This document shows, piece after piece, positions 52,890 through 60,435 of a stretch of DNA of 64,000 bases. Positions within the stretch are counted from its first letter, which is position 1. Each line of letters begins with the position of its first letter. The DNA is from Sphingobium lignivorans. GTDB taxonomy: Bacteria; Pseudomonadota; Alphaproteobacteria; Sphingomonadales; Sphingomonadaceae. Where the stretch lies: contig NZ_JACHKA010000001.1 in the NCBI RefSeq assembly GCF_014203955.1, positions 2,015,001 to 2,079,000 of the forward strand. Reading direction: 5' to 3'. Both the position numbers and the translations under genes were made by a program. The notes beneath the pieces are model-generated. The model ran no database searches and was not told the origin of the DNA. It saw only the letters and a program-made list of their open reading frames with translations.

Positions 52890-54155
52890 ATGGCCGACGA
52901 TCTTGCCAGGGTCCGCTACCCATTTCCCCACAACTGGGCGAACCAGTATCGGGTCAAGTGGGAATATCTGACGGAGATCATAACGAGCGAGGCCGGCGTC
53001 GAACAGCGCATCGCGCTGCGCAGCACGCCGAGGCGCAGCATCTCGACATCCGTGCAGGCGAACCAGGCGGATTTTCGCAAGTTCATGCGCATCGTCGCTG
53101 CTGCGCAGAACCTCCCACTGGTGGCGCCGGACAGATCGTGGTCGACGACGGTGAGCGATTCCGCTTCCGCAGGCGCGATCAGCTTTCAGTGTGCCTCTGT
53201 GGACCGTCTCTATATCGGCCAGGAGATACTGATCGGAGAAGGCGCGGAGGCGCAACTCGCGGTGATCGACGATATCACCGGCCTCACCGTCATCGTCGTC
53301 GATCCGCTGGGTGCCATCGCCGCCGACACGCCCGTCTACGGCGCAGTGACGGCGCAGTGGCCGCAGCAGTTCAGTGCGCGCGCCTCGACAAACAATCTGA
53401 TCGAAGCCGATCTCGAGTTTCGGGTAATGCCGCTGAAAGAGCGCGACGTTCCCTCGTCTCCGGGCGCGACGTTCAATGGTCGCGAAGTGTTCCCGTTCAA
53501 TGTGAACTGGGCCGGAGCGGTCGAGATCGACTTCTCATGGCCGACGGTGAGCATCGATTACGAGCGCGGCGCCGTCGCGGTGTTCCGCCCGATCGACTTC
53601 CCGTCTTTCACGCCGAAGGGGCAGTATCTGTTCGCGAGCAGCGCGGATGCACTCGCGTTCGTCGATTTCTTCAAGCGCATGAAGGGTCAGCGCACTGCCT
53701 TCTACAAGCCCAATGAAACCGAAGACATGCGACTGGTCGGCACGGTTTCCATCGGGGACAGCAACTTCTTCGTGGAAGGGGTCGAACTCGCGAACGACTT
53801 CTCCGGGCATCCCGTTTTCAACGCCGTGCAGATCGATCTCAACGACGGCTCGACTCTACGGCGCAATATCACTATTATAGTGACATCGTTCAGTAACAGC
53901 CGCCTGACAGTGGACGTCCCGTTCGATCGAGCGTTCGGTGCGGCCGACGTCAGAAAGATCAGTTGGTTGCTGTATTCGCGCTTCGCCACAGACGGGATCG
54001 AGATGAGCTTCGAGACGGATCAGGTCGCCAAATCGTCCGTAGCCATTCGTTCGCTGCCCGCGCCGACGGACGAGTTCGCCGATCTGCGTTCAACCCTTGA
54101 AGGCGACGATCGCGAGACTGTTCCGGGCGACGATCGCGTCGTCTTTACGATCTGA
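52890..54155 (+). CDS. phage distal tail protein
   Basis: 421 residues. A region near 200-300 (NVNWAGAVEIDFSWPTVSID and FFKRMKGQRTAFYKPNETED) is beta-rich, typical of baseplate components that follow the tape measure. No catalytic motif is visible. The gene contains palindrome site 4 at 53867-53885, where codons read NITIIVT. It follows the tape measure by 3 nt and precedes the fibre gene by 5 nt. Confidence 0.72.
   Translation: MADDLARVRYPFPHNWANQYRVKWEYLTEIITSEAGVEQRIALRSTPRRSISTSVQANQADFRKFMRIVAAAQNLPLVAPDRSWSTTVSDSASAGAISFQCASVDRLYIGQEILIGEGAEAQLAVIDDITGLTVIVVDPLGAIAADTPVYGAVTAQWPQQFSARASTNNLIEADLEFRVMPLKERDVPSSPGATFNGREVFPFNVNWAGAVEIDFSWPTVSIDYERGAVAVFRPIDFPSFTPKGQYLFASSADALAFVDFFKRMKGQRTAFYKPNETEDMRLVGTVSIGDSNFFVEGVELANDFSGHPVFNAVQIDLNDGSTLRRNITIIVTSFSNSRLTVDVPFDRAFGAADVRKISWLLYSRFATDGIEMSFETDQVAKSSVAIRSLPAPTDEFADLRSTLEGDDRETVPGDDRVVFTI
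53867..53885 (+). promoter_or_regulatory. dispersed palindrome, site 4, inside a coding sequence (18/19 match)
   Basis: TATCACTATTATAGTGACA, central T, one mismatch near the right end. It is located 270 bp before the end of the distal tail gene and about 290 bp upstream of the fibre gene. The reading frame passes through it without interruption. Confidence 0.8.
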
Positions 54156-54160
54156 TCGCC

Positions 54161-57100
54161 ATGGCGCTTCGCAAAACAATCGGCCAACTGCCGCTGATCG
54201 AGCCTGGCAATATTGTCGGCGATGTTGACATCGAGATCGAAGCCGGCGGATCCAGTTGGCGCGCAAAGCTCTCCCAGCTTGGCAATTTCATTCTGCCGGG
54301 TGGCGTGCCGTCGACCGACGATCTCGAGACGCAGATCACCGACATATCCGAGCGCGTCGAGGAACTGTTCGCAGCATATGACCAGACGGTCAGCGCGGAG
54401 GCCGCTGCGACCGCTGCGGATAATGCCAGACTGGCGGCCGTGGAGCAGCGTGGCATTGCGACGCAGATGGCCCAGTACGCCACGGTCGCGCGGGAAGCCG
54501 CCGATATTGCAGCCTCGGTCGCAGCGGCGGCGTCGAGCGGCTCGCAGGCATCAAGGCTGGCGGCAGAGGCCGCTCGCGATGCGGCGCAACTGGCGCGCGA
54601 CGAAGCGCAGGAATATGCCAGCAACGCCGATGGGTCCGCTACGGCATCCGCTGGATGGGCGGCGCTCGCGAACACCAGTGCGACTGAGGCTGAGAATTCC
54701 GCCTCCGCCGCCGAAGCGCATGTCATCGCAGCGCAGGCGGCATCGGACCAGGCCGGCGTTCAGGCGGCGGCCGCCGTAGAATCGGCAAACACTTCTGGCA
54801 CTTACGCTAGCGCGGCCGAGCAATCCGCTACGGCCGCAGCGGCATCCGAGGTAACAGCGTCACTCAACGTCTCAACCGGAATTTTCCCAAGCGATTTTCA
54901 GCGCGATGGGAAGTTCTTTTTCGGTGGCGTAAATGCCTATAACGGCGACCCTGCAACCAGAAGTCCGATCACCCCAAACGCAACCTTCTCGTTCGCCACC
55001 GTAACTGGTATCGGGCGAGTGCTTCAGATCAATACGGCCGCTGGGAATATCGATGTCTCGACAATCGGTGTGCGGAAACTGATAGCGAATCGTACATATA
55101 GGGTGACGGCGCTCGTGCGCACCAGGAGCGCGAGCGGAACGCGGACAGCGCAAGTTATCCTGACAGGACTTCTTGCAAACTACAACTATCATGGCACCGC
55201 ATCCGCCGGCAGCAGCGTTACCAATCTGACGCAGGATGCATGGACTGAAATCACCTTCACGCTCTCCGCAGCAATAGTCAACTCATGGCTGGCTCTCGCC
55301 ACTCCGCCGGTATACCTGCGTGCGCATGTGCGTTTCGGTGGGACGACTTCAACATACGAAGCCGCGTCGCTGTTGTTCGAAGACATTACCGAGAGCGCTG
55401 CAGCAGGAAGTTACGCCTCTGCCGCCGCCAGCAGCGCGTCAACCGCCACGACGCGTCGGAATGAGGCCAGCGACTTTGCTGCGGCCGCCAGTGGCAGTGC
55501 GACTGCGGCGTCGACCTATAGCAGCAACGCTCAGGGGCATGCGAACACTTCCCAGAGCTGGGCGAGCCAGTCCGAGGCGTTCCGGAACAGCGCAGAGCAA
55601 TATTCTCAGTCGGCGTCGCAGTCGGAAGTTTCCGCGCGTCTGACGGCAGCGAGCATGCTGCCCAGTGATTTTCAGCAGGATGGAAACTTCTGGTGCGGCA
55701 CTGTGATTACAGGCTCACCCGCAAGCCAGAGTCCGATCACTGCGAACAGCACATATTCATTCCTCGATGTAACTGGCGTCGGCCGTGTCATTCAGGTATC
55801 GACGCAGCCGTGGACCTACGTTGACGTGACTGCGATTGGGGTCGTCAGACTAAGCGCCGGAAGAACCTATAGAATTTCTGCCAGGGTGCGCTCGCTGACA
55901 AGTGTCGATGCCCCAGTGGCTACGATCTACGGCATAGGGCAGACATCCTCCTATGGCTATAACAGCCGAACAGTCAACAGCACGAGCTCGGTACTCACCG
56001 CCAACCAATGGGCGGAAGTATCGGTAACCCTGACTCCGCCCATCATTGCCACCTGGTTGGCCGATGCGACGCCGTCGGTCTACGTTCGTCCGAAACTGCG
56101 TCTCTTCGGTATCAACGACATCTACCAGGTCGCCGAGATTCGCATCACGGATGTAACCGAGAGTACGGCAGCCGGAGACTACGCCACTGCCGCCGCCAGC
56201 AGCGCGTCAACCGCAACGACGCGGCGGAATGAGGCCAGCGACTTTGCGACCGCAGCGAGCGGGAGCGCCACCGCAGCGTCGACGGCGAGCGGCACTGCCC
56301 AGAGTCATGCGAGCACCGCCCAGAGCTGGTCTTCGCAGGCTGAGACGTTCCGTAACCAGGCCGGCGGTTATGCCACGGCGGCGAGCGGTAGCGCCATAGC
56401 GGCGAGCAATTCCGCTGGTCAATCGTCGACATATGCCGGGCAATCGAACGACGCGCGTGTGCTGGCGGAACAGTCGGCTGCGGCTGCATTCAACAGTCAG
56501 GTGCTTGCGGCGTCAGTTGGTCTTAATTCTATCAATCGCAACCCGGTATTTTCGGCATGGTCCAATGCATCTGGTCCGCCGGATAGCTACGTCGCTGAAG
56601 AGGTGGCGGGGGGATCAAGTTACAGTCGGGTAGCTGCGCCGCGCGGTGGTTACGCCCTGCGCATCGTGGCCGCAGCCAATGCGAATGCTTATTTCAGGCA
56701 GGCTTGGTACGAGAGCCCGCCATTCGACCAAGGTAACATTTCATCCGGCTATTATGTGCTCGAGGCCGAAGTCAAACTGGAGAGCGGTTCGCTTCGCGGC
56801 GCAGGTCTGTGGTTTTCGAGCACTAATTCCAGTTACGGAGCACTGGAAGGGCGCGCTCTCAACTTCTATAGCGATCCTGACAGCAGTGGCTCGCCGGTTG
56901 GAAATGGCACAGTCGGAAAGACTTATCGTTTCGCCAAGCTCGTTCGTCTGACCGATACGGCCGCCTCGGCCGGCGCATTCTACCCGATGGCAAATTGGGA
57001 CGGACTGGACACGCGCGTCGCCAAGACGATCCAGTTCATCAGAGCCAGCGTGCGTTCAGCCACTCAGGAGGAGATCGCCAAGCTCACCGTCCTCGAACCC

Positions 57101-57766
57101 CTGGGCGTCACGGTGTCGCAGAACAGCGGTGCCATAGCCGAAGTCTCCGGGCGTGTTGCCGGCTACTGGGCTTTCAAGCTGGACGCCGGCGGCGTTGTGA
57201 CTGCGATCGAGGCTATGGCTGAGGGCGGCGGCGTGCCGGTATCGAAAATCAAGTTCACTGCTGCCAAGGCCGAGTTCACCGGCGATGTTATGGTCGATGG
57301 CTCACTGGTGGCCAGCAAGTTCATGACCAACGCGGGTGTCGACCTGGCAGCCATCGTCCCCGGTTCGATCAACACCGCCACCAGTGCGACGCAGGTGAGC
57401 CCGGTCAATATGAACGATACGAGCAGTTCCAGCCTACCGCTGCTCGCGACATCCGGCATCGCGTGCGGCGCCGATGACTTCATTTATCTCAGAATTCGCG
57501 CGCAGATCACTGCGGCTTCAAGTTTCATCGGCGGCGTCTACGTCGACCGCTACGTCAATGGCGTTCTGAGCTCGACGCTCGGCGGCTACATCGGGGACAG
57601 CACCGGCTTCCTGAGCGTCTCTGCACCCACCACGCGAACGTTCACTGTTGAGGACGGCACCCATCCGGCCGGACTGATTCACTATGTGCTGCGTGCTGTA
57701 TGCGCTGGCGGGACTGCCACCTTCAACGGCTCCTACATCTCATATCGAAGGTTTGCGATGAAATGA
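54161..57766 (+). CDS. tail fibre / receptor-binding protein with duplicated modules
   Basis: 1201 residues. The N-terminal 65 residues (RKTIGQLPLIEPGNIVGDVD) are a likely tail-attachment domain. Ala/Ser/Thr-rich coiled-coil linkers cover about 70-240, 415-500 and 668-785. Two homologous beta-rich modules, about 244-412 (SDFQRDGKFFFGG to FEDITES) and 501-668 (SDFQQDGNFWCG to ITDVTES), alternate with them, and a third beta module spans about 790-945. Residues 985-1110 resemble the fibre-stalk/DUF1983 style (VTVSQNSGAIAEVSGRVAGY). The C-terminus should bind the host receptor. It is the longest uninterrupted repeat-bearing gene of the prophage. Confidence 0.85.
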   Translation: MALRKTIGQLPLIEPGNIVGDVDIEIEAGGSSWRAKLSQLGNFILPGGVPSTDDLETQITDISERVEELFAAYDQTVSAEAAATAADNARLAAVEQRGIATQMAQYATVAREAADIAASVAAAASSGSQASRLAAEAARDAAQLARDEAQEYASNADGSATASAGWAALANTSATEAENSASAAEAHVIAAQAASDQAGVQAAAAVESANTSGTYASAAEQSATAAAASEVTASLNVSTGIFPSDFQRDGKFFFGGVNAYNGDPATRSPITPNATFSFATVTGIGRVLQINTAAGNIDVSTIGVRKLIANRTYRVTALVRTRSASGTRTAQVILTGLLANYNYHGTASAGSSVTNLTQDAWTEITFTLSAAIVNSWLALATPPVYLRAHVRFGGTTSTYEAASLLFEDITESAAAGSYASAAASSASTATTRRNEASDFAAAASGSATAASTYSSNAQGHANTSQSWASQSEAFRNSAEQYSQSASQSEVSARLTAASMLPSDFQQDGNFWCGTVITGSPASQSPITANSTYSFLDVTGVGRVIQVSTQPWTYVDVTAIGVVRLSAGRTYRISARVRSLTSVDAPVATIYGIGQTSSYGYNSRTVNSTSSVLTANQWAEVSVTLTPPIIATWLADATPSVYVRPKLRLFGINDIYQVAEIRITDVTESTAAGDYATAAASSASTATTRRNEASDFATAASGSATAASTASGTAQSHASTAQSWSSQAETFRNQAGGYATAASGSAIAASNSAGQSSTYAGQSNDARVLAEQSAAAAFNSQVLAASVGLNSINRNPVFSAWSNASGPPDSYVAEEVAGGSSYSRVAAPRGGYALRIVAAANANAYFRQAWYESPPFDQGNISSGYYVLEAEVKLESGSLRGAGLWFSSTNSSYGALEGRALNFYSDPDSSGSPVGNGTVGKTYRFAKLVRLTDTAASAGAFYPMANWDGLDTRVAKTIQFIRASVRSATQEEIAKLTVLEPLGVTVSQNSGAIAEVSGRVAGYWAFKLDAGGVVTAIEAMAEGGGVPVSKIKFTAAKAEFTGDVMVDGSLVASKFMTNAGVDLAAIVPGSINTATSATQVSPVNMNDTSSSSLPLLATSGIACGADDFIYLRIRAQITAASSFIGGVYVDRYVNGVLSSTLGGYIGDSTGFLSVSAPTTRTFTVEDGTHPAGLIHYVLRAVCAGGTATFNGSYISYRRFAMK

Positions 57767-58359
57767 CCGTTCACCTGTTCATCGTCGACGAAGAGACCGG
57801 AGAATCGCGCAGTCGTGTCGAGGTTCCGTCCATGGATTTCGTCCCGCATTACCCAACACCCGACGGATGCGTTCTATTCGAGTTCGACACCGCGCTCGGC
57901 GATCCGGCAGACTTCCGCACGGAGAAGGACGGCGACGATATCGTGTTCGTTCCGATCGTAGCCGATCCGGTGGAGGCGTTGAGCGCGGCCAAGCTGAGCA
58001 AGCGCGCCGCGCTCAACGCTATCCGGGACGCGAAGATAAACGGCGTCTGCTCGACGGACTTCGGCCTGGTCGACATGGACGACTCCTCGCCGCGAGAGAG
58101 CCGCCGTAAACTCCATGGTGCCGTGAGCGGAGCTATGATCGCGCTCCAGTTCGGACAGCCGTTCAGCGTCACATGGACGATGGCCGACGATCAGGACGTC
58201 ACCCTGGACGCACAGCAGACCATCGCAATGGGCATGGCCGTGTTTGCTTTTGTCGACGCATGCCACCGGAACGCTCGCGATATCAAAAGCCTCATCGACG
58301 AAGCGCCGGACATGGCGGCGCTCGAAGCCATCGATATCAGCAGCGGGTGGCCGGCATGA
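57763..58359 (+). CDS. tail fibre assembly-type protein
   Basis: 198 residues from the ATG overlapping the fibre stop (ATGA). The C-terminal two thirds (SAAKLSKRAALNAIRDAKIN, FGQPFSVTWTMADDQDVTLD) match a DUF4376-like domain common directly downstream of phage fibres. It is likely a fibre chaperone or a small appendage. It overlaps the next gene by 4 nt. Confidence 0.7.
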   Translation: MTVHLFIVDEETGESRSRVEVPSMDFVPHYPTPDGCVLFEFDTALGDPADFRTEKDGDDIVFVPIVADPVEALSAAKLSKRAALNAIRDAKINGVCSTDFGLVDMDDSSPRESRRKLHGAVSGAMIALQFGQPFSVTWTMADDQDVTLDAQQTIAMGMAVFAFVDACHRNARDIKSLIDEAPDMAALEAIDISSGWPA

Positions 58360-58616
58360 TCCGTCGCATCGGCCATGTAATGATCGCAGCGCTCATCGTG
58401 CTGGACATTATCGCCTGCTTTGTCTGGCTCGCGCCGCTCTATCTCCTGGGGCTGGCCTCACGGCCGAACGGTCGCCAACTCATTTCGGCCTACACCGGCC
58501 GCGCCGCCATCAATGGCCATCGCTGGGCTCTGCGCCTCGAGAGGGTCATCGATCGTGTCCTCGGTAAAGGGCACTGCCGACAAACCGCCGAAGCCTACGC
58601 CGGCTTCGCTGACTGA
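58356..58616 (+). CDS. small membrane protein of unknown function
   Basis: 86 residues. One long N-terminal hydrophobic segment (GHVMIAALIVLDIIACFVWL to LYLLGLA) is followed by a basic soluble region. The start overlaps the upstream stop (ATGA). It has no recognised family and could be a superinfection-exclusion or membrane-associated accessory protein, but nothing in the sequence proves it. Confidence 0.6.
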   Translation: MIRRIGHVMIAALIVLDIIACFVWLAPLYLLGLASRPNGRQLISAYTGRAAINGHRWALRLERVIDRVLGKGHCRQTAEAYAGFAD

Positions 58617-58629
58617 AAGGAACCAGACT

Positions 58630-58902
58630 ATGACGATTGATGCACGACAAGCCTTCGAAGAAGCCAAGGCAAATCTGCGCGAAGCCGAAAAGCGCTGCGC
58701 CCAGGAGTGGCTCGATTTCCTCGAAACGAGTGAAGCATCCGACCTCATCGACAAGATCCGCAGCTTCGAAGGATCGACCGTCGAGAACAGCCCGTTCGAA
58801 CAGTTATGCATCAGCATCATTTCGTGCCTGGGCTCGCTCGAAAACTGCGCGCGTGACATGGTGGCGCCAGTACCCAGCCTCCCCGTTCCCCCGTCCGCCT
58901 GA
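58630..58902 (+). CDS. small helical hypothetical protein
   Basis: 90 residues with AAAGGA upstream. An acidic coiled-coil N-terminus (DARQAFEEAKANLREAEKRC) is followed by a helical region with three Cys and a Pro-rich end (PVPSLPVPPSA). No family is recognised. It is placed between the small membrane protein and palindrome site 5. Confidence 0.6.
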   Translation: MTIDARQAFEEAKANLREAEKRCAQEWLDFLETSEASDLIDKIRSFEGSTVENSPFEQLCISIISCLGSLENCARDMVAPVPSLPVPPSA

Positions 58903-58948
58903 GTTCGAGAGGCGCAAAGTTCCATGACCTGTAGCTTTGCGCCTCCAC

Positions 58949-58967
58949 TATCACTATTATGGTGACA
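58949..58967 (+). promoter_or_regulatory. dispersed palindrome, site 5 (17/19 match) overlapping a ribosome-binding site
   Basis: TATCACTATTATGGTGACA, central T. The change of A to G at 58961 turns the right arm into GGTGA (58961-58965), complementary to the 16S rRNA end and 4 nt before the ATG at 58970. No other ribosome-binding site is present. Confidence 0.75.
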
Positions 58968-58969
58968 CC

Positions 58970-59893
58970 ATGGCTTTCGGCACGCACGAGAACAGCAGAG
59001 ACCTGGGCGAACCGATCCAGCTATTCCTGTTCAGGTATGGACCTGATCCGGAGCACATCTACGCGTACACGAACGGCGAGACTGCGATCGAGATGGCCGT
59101 CGGTGACGATATGGTCGAGTTCGTTCCGGCCCCCATCGCCAGAGGCGAAATCAGCAGTTCCGGAACGCTGGACAACCAGCGCCTGACAGTCGTCTTTCCG
59201 GAGAGTCTCCTGGTCTACGAGCTGTTCCGCGACCGCTCGCCATCGTCAGTGGTCAACATCATCATCTGGCGCGGCCATGCGAACGATCCTGACGAGCAGT
59301 TCGTCATCGAATGGAGCGGGCGCGTCGTCTCGTTCAACGACACGAATTACGAGGTAGAGCTCTCCTGCGAAGCTGTCGCGACGATGATGGGCCGCAACGC
59401 TCTGCGTCGCCGCTGGCAGTATGGATGCGCGCACGCGCTCTACTCGCAGGGACCGGGCATGTGCAATGCGAACCGCGCGGCGGCCACCACGCCATTCGTC
59501 ATTGGAGCGGTAAGCGGAACCTCCGTGACGATCGATCTCGCGGCCAGTGAGGCGGCTTACGGAGCGCTGCCGCGCTACGCCGATTTCGCCACGCCAAAGC
59601 GACTATACTATGTCGGCGGCGTTCTTGAATATATCGACGACGCCGGCCGCAAGGCGCTCCGCTCGATCATTCATGTGATTGACGCCACGTCGATCCGTAT
59701 CGGTGCACCGGTCCCCGGCATGGCGGCCGGCGCGCATGTGAAGCTGGTCTTCGGCTGCAATCACAAGACCGGCATCTCGTCGCTCAACGATGGTGGCCAT
59801 TGCGGCCCGGTCCACAACAACATCCAGAACTTCGGCGGACAACCATGGATTCCGCTCAAGAGCCCGATCGGGCTCCGCAACATCTATCGGTAG
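58970..59893 (+). CDS. phage BR0599-family distal tail protein
   Basis: 307 residues from ATG 58970. The C-terminal cysteine-rich signature is evident: RWQYGCAHALYSQGPGMCN, GCNHKTG, HCGPVHNNIQNFGGQPWIPL. This is shared by the BR0599/DUF2163-type tail proteins, which occupy the lambda gpL position and bind an iron-sulphur or metal centre in lambda. It is part of the tail tip. The upstream in-frame TTG at 58937 would translate the palindrome and is rejected. Confidence 0.85.
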   Translation: MAFGTHENSRDLGEPIQLFLFRYGPDPEHIYAYTNGETAIEMAVGDDMVEFVPAPIARGEISSSGTLDNQRLTVVFPESLLVYELFRDRSPSSVVNIIIWRGHANDPDEQFVIEWSGRVVSFNDTNYEVELSCEAVATMMGRNALRRRWQYGCAHALYSQGPGMCNANRAAATTPFVIGAVSGTSVTIDLAASEAAYGALPRYADFATPKRLYYVGGVLEYIDDAGRKALRSIIHVIDATSIRIGAPVPGMAAGAHVKLVFGCNHKTGISSLNDGGHCGPVHNNIQNFGGQPWIPLKSPIGLRNIYR

Positions 59894-59899
59894 GCGCAC

Positions 59900-60244
59900 A
59901 TGATCCTGCTCAACCTTATCTTCTCGTCCGCCGTGGCGCTGTGGATCACATCCAGGCTGTGCCGCTCGTCTCGCTGGCGCATCCTCCGCACCGCGTCGAA
60001 CAGCATCACCCAGCTCGGGTGGTTCGGCATGCTGCTGATCTCCGTGGCTGTGTCCGCTGCAAGCTACGTCATCATGCCGAAGCCGAAGCAGGCCAGACCT
60101 GCGGCCGCCAAGGAGATGGACAGCCCCGTCGCAGAGGCCGGCAAGCCGATCGCCGTTGTCGCCGGAACCATAACTTGCAGCGAGCTCAACGTGCTGTGGA
60201 CCGGCGACAAGTCGATCAAGAGTTACGACGTGACCGTGTCATGA
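59900..60244 (+). CDS. small membrane-anchored tail protein
   Basis: 114 residues with two N-terminal hydrophobic stretches (LLNLIFSSAVALWITS, FGMLLISVAVSAASYVIM) and a conserved-looking soluble tail (AGKPIAVVAGTITCSELNVL). Proteins of this layout precede the tail-tip hub in many alphaproteobacterial siphophages, so a role like lambda gpI in tip assembly is likely. It overlaps the next gene by 4 nt. Confidence 0.65.
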   Translation: MILLNLIFSSAVALWITSRLCRSSRWRILRTASNSITQLGWFGMLLISVAVSAASYVIMPKPKQARPAAAKEMDSPVAEAGKPIAVVAGTITCSELNVLWTGDKSIKSYDVTVS

Positions 60245-60435
60245 TCATTCGCATCGAAGATGTTCGGCGGACGGGCTTTTGCGTTCGCGGCGCGCGCGAC
60301 TGGGCGAACCAGAACGGCATCGACTTCAATCGTTTCCTGCGCGACGGCATTGATGCCGCAGAGCTCGAAGCGACCGGCGACGCCATGGCGAGCAGGGTCA
60401 TCCAGAACAAGATTTCCCGGGAGAGCGAGGCGTGA
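60241..60435 (+). CDS. small phage protein upstream of the tip hub
   Basis: 64 residues starting MIIRIEDVRRTGFCVRGARD. It is a mixed helical/strand mini-domain. It commonly stands just before the tail-tip protein in related phages. It overlaps both neighbours by 4 nt, so it is translated with them. The function is unknown. Confidence 0.65.
   Translation: MIIRIEDVRRTGFCVRGARDWANQNGIDFNRFLRDGIDAAELEATGDAMASRVIQNKISRESEA

Noticed and set aside
49731..53255. 1174-codon minus-strand open frame over the tape measure and distal tail genes
   Set aside because: Mirror of high-GC coding DNA; low-complexity Arg/Leu/Asp content, no ribosome-binding site, and it spans the junction of two real genes.
58937..58970. 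TTG start giving a longer BR0599-family protein
   Set aside because: It would translate the palindrome itself; ATG 58970 has GGTGA 4 nt upstream.
59246..59262. GTCAACATCATCATC as a third degenerate copy
   Set aside because: It is in the middle of a coding region, lacks the TATAGT/GTGAT half and is explained by Val-Asn-Ile-Ile codons.
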